Below, in pieces: positions 52,001 to 60,615 of a stretch of 64,000 nt of DNA. The DNA is from Oasisia sp. SBJ-2009. Taxonomy: Eukaryota; Annelida; Polychaeta; Sabellida; Siboglinidae. The DNA lies in assembly GCA_964017155.1 (NCBI GenBank), contig OZ024867.1, forward strand, positions 19,468,989 to 19,532,988, in the 5' to 3' direction. The position numbers were made by a program, and so were the translations under genes. Each line of letters opens with the position of its first letter. Position 1 is the stretch's first letter. The notes below the pieces were generated by a model. The model was not told the origin of the DNA and did no database searches. It saw only the letters and a program-made list of their open reading frames with translations.

Positions 52001-54207
52001 TTACTGGTGTCCCTGTAGTTCATACACTGTCAACTTACTGGTGTACCTGTAGTTCGTACACTGTCAACTTACTGGTGTCCCTGTAGTTCGTACACTGTCA
52101 ACTTACTGGTGTCCCTGTAGTTCATACACTGTCAACTTACTGGTGTCCCTGTAGTTCGTACACTGTCAACTTACTGGTGTCCCTGTAGTTCGTACACTGT
52201 CAACTTATTGGTGTCGCTGTAGTAGTTCATACACTGTCAACTTACTGGTGTCCCTGTAGTTCGTACACTGTCAACTTACTGGTGTCCCTGTAGTTCATAC
52301 ACTGTCAACTTACTGGTGTCCCTGTAGTTCGTACACTGTCCCCTTCCACTCTCCAATGTCCCACATAATAATGAGATGGTCAAAACTGCCGGACACAAGA
52401 AACCGTCGGTCATCATCCCAGGCAAGACAGCGGATACTCCCTGAAAACAAAGTACAGCCATTTCTTACACAGGACAGTGCCCAGTCCCCAGAACTAGCCA
52501 AGACAGGTAACACTTCACTCTCTTGTGTTCAAATGAACATCATCTCAACCGCTTTGGGAAGCATTCAGCCATGCCGTAAATTAAATCAATGTGTAAGCAT
52601 TCAGAACAAGCATTACCTTTTGTGGGAGGCCCATAGGTGCCGTTAGAAACATTCAGTCAAATACAAATATCTTATGTATTACCTATTTAAATGAAGCACT
52701 TCAATGCAGAATTATAGAAAGTGTTATTTGACAACTTGACAAGGCAAATTGATAATGTACTAGTTTTGGTGCCCTTGAAGGCATTAGTTTTTGGGTGTGT
52801 TTATTGATGAACTTCTAAATTGAAAAAGTCATATAAAATATGTTCAATCAAAGCTTTCAAAAAGTACCGCTATAATGTATAGATACAGTCATCTACTTGA
52901 TAGAAATAGTAAATGTATTTTATACATTTCTCTCTTTTTGCCTTATTTAAATTACTGTGTGGAGATATGGGGAAACACCCAACAAATACTAGCAAAATGT
53001 TTTTACTGCAGAAAAGAGTAATCCAAATTGTATTTGGTGCCAGATGATCAGATCACACAAATTCATTTTTTCAACAACTACATGTACTAAAATTTCTAGA
53101 TTTCATAAAACTGAAAATGTTATCACTTATGTACATTTATGTATATAAGTGATAACTATAGTTATTTTCCATCAAATATTCAGCGTTTGTTTACAAGACG
53201 AAAAATAGCTTACTCAATGCGAGCCAGTCATGATTTAGAACAACAGAGTGTCTGTCTATGCATGCAATGTCACTTTGTGTAAAGGGAGTGCAAGTATGGA
53301 ATTATCTACGTGTTGATTAACAAATTATTAATACTGTTGCTGCATTTAAACGCAAATACTGGAATCTTTTATTTAAGAAATATTTTGTTTTCGACCATCT
53401 CTCTAAACTATCTTATGTGTAAAGATGTTTACTTATGTTATACTTTAACTCTTGAATAAGAATTTGTAACCATTATTTAAATTATGTCAGAGGTAAATTG
53501 ACACAAAGGTCATTGACTTCAAATTTACACCTTTCAAACATTGTAGATTGTAGTATTGTAGTTAAATTTGCCTGTTTGTATTTTGAGTTACTGTTGTTAA
53601 CAATGTTCTGAGTACAATGTTCTGAGTACAATGTTCTGAGTACAATGTTCTGAATACATCGTTCTGAGTACATCGTTCTGAGTACAATGTACTGAGTACA
53701 ATGTTATGTGTACAATGTTCTGAGTACAATGCTCTGAATGTGGAGACTGCCTACCTGAGTGACCCTTCAAGGTCGTGATGACCTGAAATGACGTTTCGTT
53801 GATCTTTAGCATTGATATTTCCCCGGTGTAGTCACCGATGAACACATACCTCGACTGACTGTCAAATCTGAGGCACAGCTTAAGGATAAAACACAGAAGA
53901 AATACTTCTTTGAAAATGTGACACTAAGATGAGATGTGTTAGTGAATTCACAGATGAAGGTAAACTCTTGTATATCTCTTAATGTGTTGAAGATGTTCCA
54001 TGTGCGTACTGATACACATGCATGTACACATATTACATACATAAATATCTACAAAAACATCTACAGATATACATACATATTCAACAATCATGCACACACA
54101 GACACACACACACAAAACACTCACACATATAAACACACTCATACATGAACGTATGCACATTCAGCAATCAATAACACACACAGATACAACACACACAGAT
54201 GCACACA

Positions 54208-54246
<39 letters not shown>

Positions 54247-57200
54247 ACACACACACAAACACACACACACACGCCTGCATGCATTTTCTATGTGATAAAG
54301 CAAAGTGACTTTTTTATAGTAAAATGTGCAAAAACTCTCCCACCTATTGCATATCGATTGTTTTTGTAATATCTACTTTTGATGGACATTGAAGCTTCAG
54401 ATAAAAGTCATTAAGACACATTGACAGAGAGAGACAGGTACAAGGATACTGGATGGCGGTACACCAGCCCCGCGTCTGGTAGCCTCCGAGTCGACGCCCC
54501 GTCTCTGAGCAGTGCCACTGGAAGTATTTGTCTCTGCCACAGCTTAGCACCCACTCGTGGGAGGGCGCAAACTGTACCCCTGTCACCCTCATCCGATGGG
54601 CTGAAACAGAACATCATCATATCACCCCCTTCCCTCATATGATGGGTTCACTCGGAACATCCACACATGCTAGAATGAAACAAAACTTGCAAAATGACAT
54701 GACACTGTGACAAGTGTATGTCAGGAGAAAACCCTAAAAATATGATAACCATCCATAACCAACACAATTTAAAGAAAAACCATTAGTTTTCTTTTAACAT
54801 TTTAATCAATTAATCCATTTGGCACAAACACACACAAACACACACACACACACACAAACACACAAACACACACAAACACACACACACAAACATACTTAAT
54901 ACTTACAGGATTACAGATATGACAAACAGAAAATTGAATTCCATGGGGATGATAACAAATATTCCCACCAGAAACAACTAACTGAAGATGCATGCATTTC
55001 ACTGCAATACTAACTTCACATGTGTTTTATTTAACAGTCTGTTACACAAATGAATAAAATGAATTACTCACCCAAATAGTCTCGTACAGGTATTAGTCTA
55101 TTGTAGTCGTCTGTGAGTTGAAATTCCTACAAACAATAAATGGTGTATTAATTATTAAAAACATAAAGAATGTTTTTTAATAAAAAAAACAGATGGCAGC
55201 ACAGTCAGGTACAAAATGTGTGCAAAAAGTATAAGTTGTGAAGTTGCATGAGTGCACATGTGAAAGTTGTGATAACATGAGTGCTTATGATAACATGAGT
55301 ACATACACAGATGAACGTTGTAGTATGATGATAATATGAGTAAAGTTCACAGATGTTTTATTTCCTTTTGTTTCAACAGCAGTCACAGCTAATGAACACT
55401 TGTAATCTTAAATACAAATATTATCTTGTTAGGATGTCAATAGAGCGTCATTGCCATATTACTTTATTGTCATGTCACTGAAGCAGGGTGTCACTATTGT
55501 GTGTCCTTATTATGTCAAGTACAATGATACTGAGTTCAGTTACTTTACCTTGTATGGTAATATTGAGTGTCATTATTACGTCACTATTGTGTCATGTGTG
55601 GTTACACTGAGTGTCACTGTCATGTTACTTAACTATGTACTGCGTGTGATATGTAGTGTCATTACTGTCATTTTGCTGTGTCATGTGTAGTGACATGTCA
55701 ATGTCGAGTCACTTTACTGGGTCATGTGTGGTGATACGGAGAGTGTCATTATTGTCACTTTGCTGTGTCATGTGTAGTGACACACCGAATGTCAATGTCA
55801 TGTCACTTTATTGTGTCATGTGTGGTGATATGGAGAGTGTCTTTATTATCATTTTGCCATGTCATGTGTAGTGACACTGAGTGTCAAAGTCATGTCACTT
55901 TACCATGTCATGTGCAGTGTTATGGAGTGTCAGTATTGTCATTTTGCAGTGTCATGTGTAGTGACACTGAGTGTCAATGTCATGTCACTTTATCATGTCA
56001 TGTGCTGAGACTGAAAGTGTCAGCTGTCAGTTACTCACTGTGATAGTGCCATTGTCCAGTCCGACAAACAACTGTTTCTTCTCTGGACTGTAGTACAGCG
56101 ACGACGCGGCACCTAGCATGTGAAACACATCACGTCATGTTATATACAAGTATTATTGATATTATAATTAAATAAAAAATATAAAGGTACAATCGTACAT
56201 AAACATAAACGTAGCTGAGACAGGTGAAAGAGTTTTACAATCCACTCCGTACACCCCTCATATACCTGTTTATTTGTTCACCTGTGCAGTGTTTAGGGAA
56301 GTGTCCAACAGGTGCTGTGGAAAGGCCATTCGTTGCACATGTCCACCGTTCTACTGATGTATAAGTGAACTAATACAACGTGGCATGAGTGAAATGGTCG
56401 ATGTTTCGAAAACGTCAGCTAAATAATTTGACACTGTTTGTGTTGTCCACTGAACTTACATGACATGTAGTGACATATACGTGGCCAGTAGTGTCCACTG
56501 AACTTACATGACATGTAGTGACATATACGTGGCCAGTAGTGTCCACTGAACTTACATGGCATGTAGTGACATATACGTGGCCAGTAGTGTCCACTGAACT
56601 TACATGACATGTAGTGACATATACGTGGCCAGTAGTGTCCACTGAACTTACATGACATGTAGTGACATATACGTGGCCAGTAGTGTCCACTGAACTTACA
56701 TGACATGTAGTGACATATACGTGGCCAGTAGTGTCCACTGAACTTACATGGCATGTAGTGACATATACGTGGTCAGTAGTGTCCATTGAACTTACATGAC
56801 ATGTAGTGATATATAAGTGGCCAGTAGTGTCCACTGAACTTACATGACATGTAGTGACATATACGTGGTCAGTAGTGTCCATTGAACTTACATGACATGT
56901 AGTGATATATAAGTGGCCAGTAGTGTCCACTGAACTTACATGACATGTAGTGACATATACGTGACCAGTAGTGTCCACTGAACTTACATGGCATGTAGTG
57001 ACATATACGTGACCAGTAGTGTCCACTGAACTTACATGACATGTAGTGACATATACGTGGCCAGTAGTGTCCACTGAACTTACATGGCATGTAGTGACAT
57101 ATACGTGACCAATAGTGTCCACTGAACTTACATGACATGCAGTGACATATACTTAGCCAGTAATGTCCACTGAACTTACATGACATGTAGTGACATATAC

Positions 57201-58161
57201 TTGGCCAATAGTGTCCACTGAACTTACATGACATGTAGTGACATATACGTGGCCAGTAGTGTCCACTGAACTTACATGGCATGTAGTGACATATACTTGG
57301 CCAATACTGTCCACTGTCCCTTTTCAGCCAGACTCTGACCGTCCTGAAACAAACACAGACCACCATCTTTACACCAACCCAATCTCAGCAAGATCCATCA
57401 ACAAAACCTAAATCTCATTACCAACAAATCTCATGTTACCAAGGTTATAAATAAATCCTAACTAGCTAAATTATAATGTTTCGAACATTTTCATGATTTT
57501 AGTAGGTTTACAAATGTAATTAAACAATAGTTTAAAAAAATCAATATTTAGTTATTTAGTATATTAATAATAAATTAAATATTTAAAATACTGTGGTACT
57601 TTTTATATATATATAAACATTTATTTCATACCTGACTAAATTGTATAACCTTGTCACCTACATGGAATATTAGTCTGCAACTGCCTATGTAATTACTGTT
57701 TTAAGATTTTGTACTGACCACAAGACAATAATCTCTGCTTCTTTCCTCACAGAAATTTAATACACTCTTGTATCCAACATCTGTAGCCGCTTATTTCTTA
57801 CAAAGGAATACTCCACAAATGTTATTACTGTCATGGGTTCATATTACTCAACAGACTTTCCACATTATCTTCTTCATTTACTTTATCCATCTGTTTTTAT
57901 CAGCTTGAGTGTTCTGGGGAAATGAGGCTGAACTTTGAACAGTTCAACTCAGTTGCGAGCCTAAAGTCTCTGGTTGGTGAAATGTGGCATGGCCTCAGTG
58001 GAGGATGGTGTCTGTCAGTAGGTTTTTATTTATGAATAAGTAAAATGTTCTTATGACTATAATAGATATGTTGACAATCGTGACTTACCTAAGTAACAAG
58101 TTGTATTTTGTTACTTTAGGAAGGCTGTAATATTTAATGTCTGCAATTTGAAAGACATAAC

Positions 58162-58209
<48 letters not shown>

Positions 58210-60154
58210 AGTATCCAGCCACGCTGCAATTAATTCTTGAAGGCTGCTAATTAATACAAATACCAACCACTGTCTATAGCCAGGTAATCATTCATACAGC
58301 AGAGTGAACTGGAGCAATATAGAATGAACACAACTTGCCCGCAGTAGATAATTCAAACCCAGGTTCTCTGAGTCAATAGTCCCAAGCTCTACCCCTGAGC
58401 CACTGCTCTCTATTGTAAGTATGTGTGTAGCAGATATATGTGTGGTGGTTCTACAGTCTACTCTAGCACCATATCTGGTCAGTTGGTCAGATCTGGCATT
58501 AGTCAGTTAGAGTGCTGGACTAGCAATTTGAGGAACCACAGTCTTGACACCAGGGCTGGCTGGACACAGGGCTTTATGCAGGATAACATTATTGCTAGTC
58601 AAATTTTTTGGTGAGCATGAATGTCAACTATTAAGCCAGCTTTTTTTTACCTGAAATGGACTACAGACACACATGTCACACAATTTAAATAAATGTCTAA
58701 GGCATAACTGACAATATATATATATATATATATATGATTTTTGAAGACTTTTTTGCTGTTTCAGTTTTTTACACATCCACTACCTGTCCACCCATATTTC
58801 TACCAGTCCAAAACAGGTGTTCCCAGTCCAAATGACGGGTGGACACTGGACGGGTCTCTGCATAAAGCTATGGCTGGACAGTATTATGGTAGGTGTACCA
58901 AAAATTGGCACTGTCATTCATCTATGTTGTCTGTGACTTTTGGAAGATACACTGTTTGACATTTGACAGTATAGGACAAGTCTATGTCAAGTTGTAGACG
59001 TAATGTCCCAAGTTACATACGTCCCATAAAGTGTGGACAATATGTCCCAAAAAAGATGAGAAATATTGTTTAATATGTGCAAATGATGGGTCTTGTCGGC
59101 TTAAGGTTGTCTGAACCAGTCTATTATTATAAAATAGGGGTTAGGATTAGGGGGTTAGGGTGTGTGTATTGCATAATTTAGCATACTACGTTTTGCTGTC
59201 TCTACTATTATAAAATAGGGGTTGAGGTTAGTTATGGTGTGTGTATTGCATAATGTAGCAATTCTAGACGCCTTTTTCATAATAGTGGACTTATCTGGAT
59301 AGGCTGTGCACTCCAAGGCTAACATGATCCCAAGTGGTTCATGTCCATGAAGAGTGCCATTAATAGTGCTACTGGTACTATCCACTGATTCATAATTATT
59401 AAATCTTAAGTGTGACAATAGCATGAAAATATTTAAATAAATTTAGAACATATCGTCTAAGACATACGTGACATGGAATAAAGTACATAGGTTCCTTTGT
59501 CCTGTTTATAACGAATGGAGTCTATGTCTTGGACTATGACACATTGACAGGAAGTACAGATACCACAAATTTGAGTCTTGACATTAGGAAATGAAAAAAA
59601 CTATGTAGTTGACTCGCCGAGGTCTAACATCCCGCTTGGTGTTAACGTCCAAAAATAGACACAGTAGTATTAATAGAAGATGGGAAATGTAGCCATAACA
59701 GATTGGTCGTTTTCATAGTATTAGCCAGCGTTAGGTACGAAAATGACAAAAAAATAAAAACTGCTGAGTACTGAAAGCGTAACTACGTAACTTTGGGCCA
59801 GTTCTAGGGTACTTTAGATACAATTATTTGGTAGTTTAGCTGCTGTAAGGCTAGTCGTCATCGGTGACAATGGGATTATGAGTGCTGAACGAGTGACTCA
59901 GTCAGACAGTGAAAAAGTCAGAAATGAATCACTTGAATTTCGATCTGTCAACTCTACGTCAACGATGCCCGTCGCGAGTCTGTCTATACAAACCTGTCGT
60001 CGCCAACGCTGATGACGCCATCTTCGCGTGGAATGATGACAGCCATGTTGATGACGGAACTGCATCCCTCCAACTTGTTCACGAGCTGAGGTTTCCTCAC
60101 CCCGCCCGCCGTCCCACCCGCTCCTACCCGCTCTGTTTGGATTTCAGCAGCCAT
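45540..60154 (-). CDS. WDFY2: WDFY2, WD-repeat and FYVE-domain protein (12 coding exons, complete)
   Basis: Twelve exons join in phase to 408 codons plus TAG, close to the roughly 400 of vertebrate WDFY2: 59994-60154, 57276-57343, 56039-56112, 55072-55126, 54450-54600, 53755-53867, 52314-52440, 49933-50038, 49429-49530, 47497-47627, 45986-46094, 45540-45569. WD40 repeats occupy residues 1-285 ([86 protein letters not shown]). A FYVE zinc finger at about 286-362 has all four Cys pairs (295/298, 322/325, 330/333, 352/355) and the RQHHCRKCG phosphate-binding motif. A final WD blade follows ([17 protein letters not shown]). The family binds PI3P on early endosomes and scaffolds AKT/PKC-zeta signalling (general knowledge). 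WDFY1 is the paralogue; an invertebrate gene may equal both. Intron 5 is U12-type, and five introns open with tandem arrays. Confidence 0.97.
45655..45935. repeat. loose GGGCAGGTGATTGG repeat in WDFY2 intron 11
   Basis: Irregular recurrence of ATATTTGGGCAGGTGATTGG over about 280 bases, between exons 11 and 12. Confidence 0.75.
45986..46094 (-). CDS. WDFY2: WDFY2 exon 11: last WD blade
   Basis: Acceptor CTGTTGCAG, 109 bases, donor ATCAAG/GTGAGT. Encodes [36 protein letters not shown], matching RAPTATFHDSKHNIV of vertebrates. Confidence 0.96.
46211..46545 (+). mobile_element. tRNA-derived SINE, family A, copy 3
   Basis: tRNA-like head GTAGAGCGCAGTGGCTCAAT with B-box GGGTTCAAATCC, body with CACTCTACATTGCTCCAATT and GTGTGGCTGGATGTTTCCCA, tail GCGCTGTATAAGAATTTGCC. 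A short AT run is inserted near 46373-46392. In WDFY2 intron 10. Confidence 0.9.
46690..46960 (+). mobile_element. LINE RT C-terminal remnant
   Basis: Translation gives [14 protein letters not shown] and, in the same region, [18 protein letters not shown], resembling the LRWYGHV..RM and KEDMRRRG..WR signature at the end of many LINE ORF2 proteins. Short and eroded. Confidence 0.45.
47112..47535 (-). repeat. 49-bp minisatellite spanning WDFY2 exon 10 donor
   Basis: Nine to ten units; GACGTC recurs at 47131, 47180, 47229, 47278 and 47327, exactly 49 bp apart, with two shorter units after 47360. On the minus strand each carries GACAGTTGTCTACAGAGTAT, ACAGAGGAAGA and GTAAGTATG: the last 40 bases of the FYVE exon with its donor. 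The real exon has six extra bases (CGTGTA) absent from the copies. Confidence 0.96.
47497..47627 (-). CDS. WDFY2: WDFY2 exon 10: FYVE core
   Basis: Acceptor CACTTCCTCAG, 131 bases, donor GAAGA/GTAAGT. Encodes [43 protein letters not shown]; contains six of the eight zinc-binding Cys. Confidence 0.97.
47766..48310 (-). mobile_element. truncated LINE 3' end with (TATTG)n tail
   Basis: Minus-strand frame 48303-48121 reads [19 protein letters not shown] and [15 protein letters not shown], the C-terminal signature of CR1/L2-like RTs. The 3' UTR ends GGACAATAAAGTGTTATTGT followed by TATTG repeated about 17 times. In WDFY2 intron 9. Confidence 0.8.
48633..48963 (+). mobile_element. tRNA-derived SINE, family A, copy 4 (best preserved)
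   Basis: Head GTAGAGCGCAGTGGCTCAGG GGTAGGG (A box) and GGGTTCAAATCC (B box), body with TTTTTCACTCTACATTGCTC and GGATGCTTCCCAGAGAAGCC, end GCGCTATATAAGAACTGCC followed by an AT run at 48963-49006. Confidence 0.92.
49020..49415. repeat. G/A-rich minisatellite after WDFY2 exon 9 donor
   Basis: [24 protein letters not shown] units about 13-90 bp in nested duplications, strand-asymmetric purine on plus, so C/T-rich in the transcript. It starts about 15 bases into the intron. Proline- and glycine-rich frames are artefacts. Confidence 0.93.
49429..49530 (-). CDS. WDFY2: WDFY2 exon 9: start of FYVE domain
   Basis: Acceptor CTGTTTGCAG, 102 bases, donor CGACAG/GTGAGC, phase 0 at both ends. Encodes [34 protein letters not shown], with the W-x-x-D-like motif and the first CxxC. 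Confidence 0.97.
49755..49935 (-). repeat. 21-bp minisatellite at WDFY2 exon 8 donor
   Basis: About nine units of GTGAGAAGTGGGTGTGTCTAT on the minus strand, beginning with the exon's final GAG and its GTGGGT donor. Only about three exon bases are shared. Confidence 0.9.
49933..50038 (-). CDS. WDFY2: WDFY2 exon 8: WD repeat
   Basis: Acceptor GTGTGTTCCAG, 106 bases, donor CTGGAG/GTGGGT. Encodes [35 protein letters not shown]. Confidence 0.96.
50430..52345 (-). repeat. 34-bp minisatellite spanning WDFY2 exon 7 donor
   Basis: About 55 units. On the minus strand each contains ACAGTGTACGAACTACAGGG, ACACCAGTAAGTTG: 26 bases of exon 7 end joined to the GTAAGT donor. Several copies have ATAAGT instead (plus-strand ACTTATTGG), losing the donor. 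Longer blocks within the array are repeated. Confidence 0.97.
52314..52440 (-). CDS. WDFY2: WDFY2 exon 7: WD repeat with IIMWDIG
   Basis: Acceptor TTGTTTTCAG, 127 bases, donor GACACCA/GTAAGT. Encodes [40 protein letters not shown]. The first donor copy next to the unique sequence is taken as the real one because the next exon starts in matching phase (CA+T, His). Confidence 0.96.
52780..53470 (+). mobile_element. LINE RT C-terminal remnant in WDFY2 intron 6
   Basis: Plus-strand reading shows [16 protein letters not shown] near 52940 and [15 protein letters not shown] near 53045, the family signature LPYLNYC.E.WGNT...HT.PLF of RT C-termini, then FPSNIQRLF near 53170. Many stops. Confidence 0.7.
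53600..53740. repeat. 14-bp minisatellite after WDFY2 exon 6
   Basis: About ten units of GTTCTGAGTACAAT starting roughly 25 bases past the exon 6 donor. Confidence 0.92.
53755..53867 (-). CDS. WDFY2: WDFY2 exon 6: WD repeat
   Basis: Follows a U12-type acceptor (TATCCTTAAG branch, CCTCAG). 113 bases, donor ACTCAG/GTAGGC. Encodes [37 protein letters not shown], matching QFDVETRHVFIGDHSG. Confidence 0.96.
53868..54449 (-). other. U12-type (minor spliceosome) intron of WDFY2
   Basis: 582 bases. Donor reads CA/GTATCCTTG, matching the GTATCCTT U12 consensus; the only branch-like TCCTTAAG (53886-53879) lies 12-13 bases before the CCTCAG acceptor, the spacing required for U12 introns. Phase 2 splicing gives WCTAI-Q-FDSQSR, in line with vertebrate SGLQFDVETR. 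Using U2-type sites at this position gives no in-frame junction. Confidence 0.92.
54092..54275. repeat. (CA)n microsatellite in the U12 intron
   Basis: CACACA with T/G interruptions, inside WDFY2 intron 5. A second CA run sits at 54826-54892 in intron 4. Confidence 0.95.
54450..54600 (-). CDS. WDFY2: WDFY2 exon 5: WD repeat, U12 donor
   Basis: Acceptor TTCTGTTTCAG, 151 bases. Encodes [48 protein letters not shown], ending CA/GTATCC. Confidence 0.96.
55072..55126 (-). CDS. WDFY2: WDFY2 exon 4
   Basis: Acceptor TGTTTGTAG, 55 bases, donor TTTGG/GTGAGT. Encodes [18 protein letters not shown]; the leftover G plus CC of exon 5 gives Ala, producing DYLAHRMRVT as in vertebrate NYQAHQSRVT. Confidence 0.94.
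55450..56032. repeat. GTCATGTGTAGTGACAC-type repeat after WDFY2 exon 3
   Basis: Irregular array of TGTCACT, GTCATGTGTAGTGACA and CATTTTGCTGTGTCATG over about 580 bases, starting right after the exon 3 donor. Confidence 0.85.
56039..56112 (-). CDS. WDFY2: WDFY2 exon 3: WD repeat
   Basis: Acceptor CACATGCTAG, 74 bases, donor ATCACA/GTGAGT. Encodes [24 protein letters not shown], matching GLDNGTIS of vertebrates. Confidence 0.94.
56445..57324 (-). repeat. 48-bp in-frame minisatellite spanning WDFY2 exon 2 donor
   Basis: Donor copies from 57275 to 56459 are 816 bases apart, exactly 17 x 48, so 18 donors in perfect register. On the minus strand each unit reads GGACACTACTGGCCACGTAT, GTCACTACATGTCAT/GTAAGTTC, a copy of exon 2 end ([12 protein letters not shown]) and its donor. 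Units translate in the exon frame as [16 protein letters not shown] until a TGG-to-TGA change near 56870. Confidence 0.97.
57276..57343 (-). CDS. WDFY2: WDFY2 exon 2
   Basis: Acceptor TTTGTTTCAG, 68 bases, donor GCCAT/GTAAGT. Encodes [22 protein letters not shown], nearly identical to vertebrate [19 protein letters not shown]. Chosen donor is the first of 18 and gives the expected length. Confidence 0.95.
57344..58160. other. WDFY2 intron 1, no feature recognised
   Basis: AT-rich unique intron sequence. Confidence 0.5.
58166..58210. repeat. (GA)n microsatellite
   Basis: About 22 GA dinucleotides adjoining the truncated end of a SINE. Confidence 0.96.
58212..58415 (-). mobile_element. tRNA-derived SINE, family A, copy 5 (truncated)
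   Basis: Minus-strand copy with CCAGCCACGCTGCAATTAAT, GTGAACTGGAGCAATATAGA and the tRNA-like end (GGTTCTCTGAGTC.. and CTACCCCTGAGCCACTGC, reverse complemented). Lacks the distal part of the family. Confidence 0.85.
58440..58640 (+). mobile_element. degenerate tRNA-like SINE, family B
   Basis: CAGTTAGAGTGCTGGACTAG then CAATTTGAGGAACCACAGTC resembles a tRNA D-loop/anticodon/variable order with a damaged B box; followed by the tail shared with 34869-35000. Confidence 0.5.
58641..59993. other. WDFY2 intron 1, mostly unique
   Basis: AT run at 58711-58734. A small tandem duplication near 59126-59265 shares ATTATAAAATAGGGGTT and GGTGTGTGTATTGCATAAT. No gene recognised. Confidence 0.5.
59994..60154 (-). 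CDS. WDFY2: WDFY2 exon 1: start codon
   Basis: ATG at 60154 opens [14 protein letters not shown], as vertebrate MAAEIQ; an upstream in-frame ATG (MTAAQAETK) is ignored for that reason. Continues [29 protein letters not shown]; donor GACAG/GTTTGT is weak but the phase with exon 2 restores DDRTVRVW. Confidence 0.94.
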
Positions 60155-60237
60155 TTTCGTCTCCGCCTGAGCAGCTGTCATGTGACTGAGCTGTTGTTGA
60201 CATGTCCCGCAGATGGCGTGTGCGATCGATCGTTTCG

Positions 60238-60295
60238 ATACGAATACGAATACGAATACGAATACGAATACGAATACGAATACGAATACGAATAC
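60238..60295. repeat. (GAATAC)n hexanucleotide tail of the LINE
   Basis: About nine copies of CGAATA. On the minus strand it is (TATTCG)n directly after AATAAATG, the expected position of a non-LTR element's 3' tail. It is only about 85 bases upstream of the WDFY2 start codon. Confidence 0.9.
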
Positions 60296-60615
60296 ATTTA
60301 TTTCAGGTAAAAACCCATATACAATTGGGACATACATTAGCACATCTACGTAGATGTAACACTTCAAATATGTTAAAAAATTAATAGATAAAAATATAAA
60401 GTTATAAGTTAGATAAGTGTAAAATTGTATAAAAAACACCAAATAAAATAATTAGTAATTAGCAGGATGTGATTGTATAATAAATATGCAATTAATTCAG
60501 GTAAATAAACGCCGTTTGGAAAATAAGTTATATAAACAACTTACTGACTTTAAAAATATATATAATAATAATAAATAAATAATAATAAAGTTATATGCGA
60601 GACATGATGATTATC

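Noticed and set aside
56415..57122. 235-residue frame of repeated [16 protein letters not shown]
   Set aside because: It is in a different frame from WDFY2 exon 2 and reflects the 48-bp array; the exon-frame reading is [16 protein letters not shown].
59140..59165. Telomere-like GGTTAGG words
   Set aside because: Only two or three irregular copies; part of a small local duplication.
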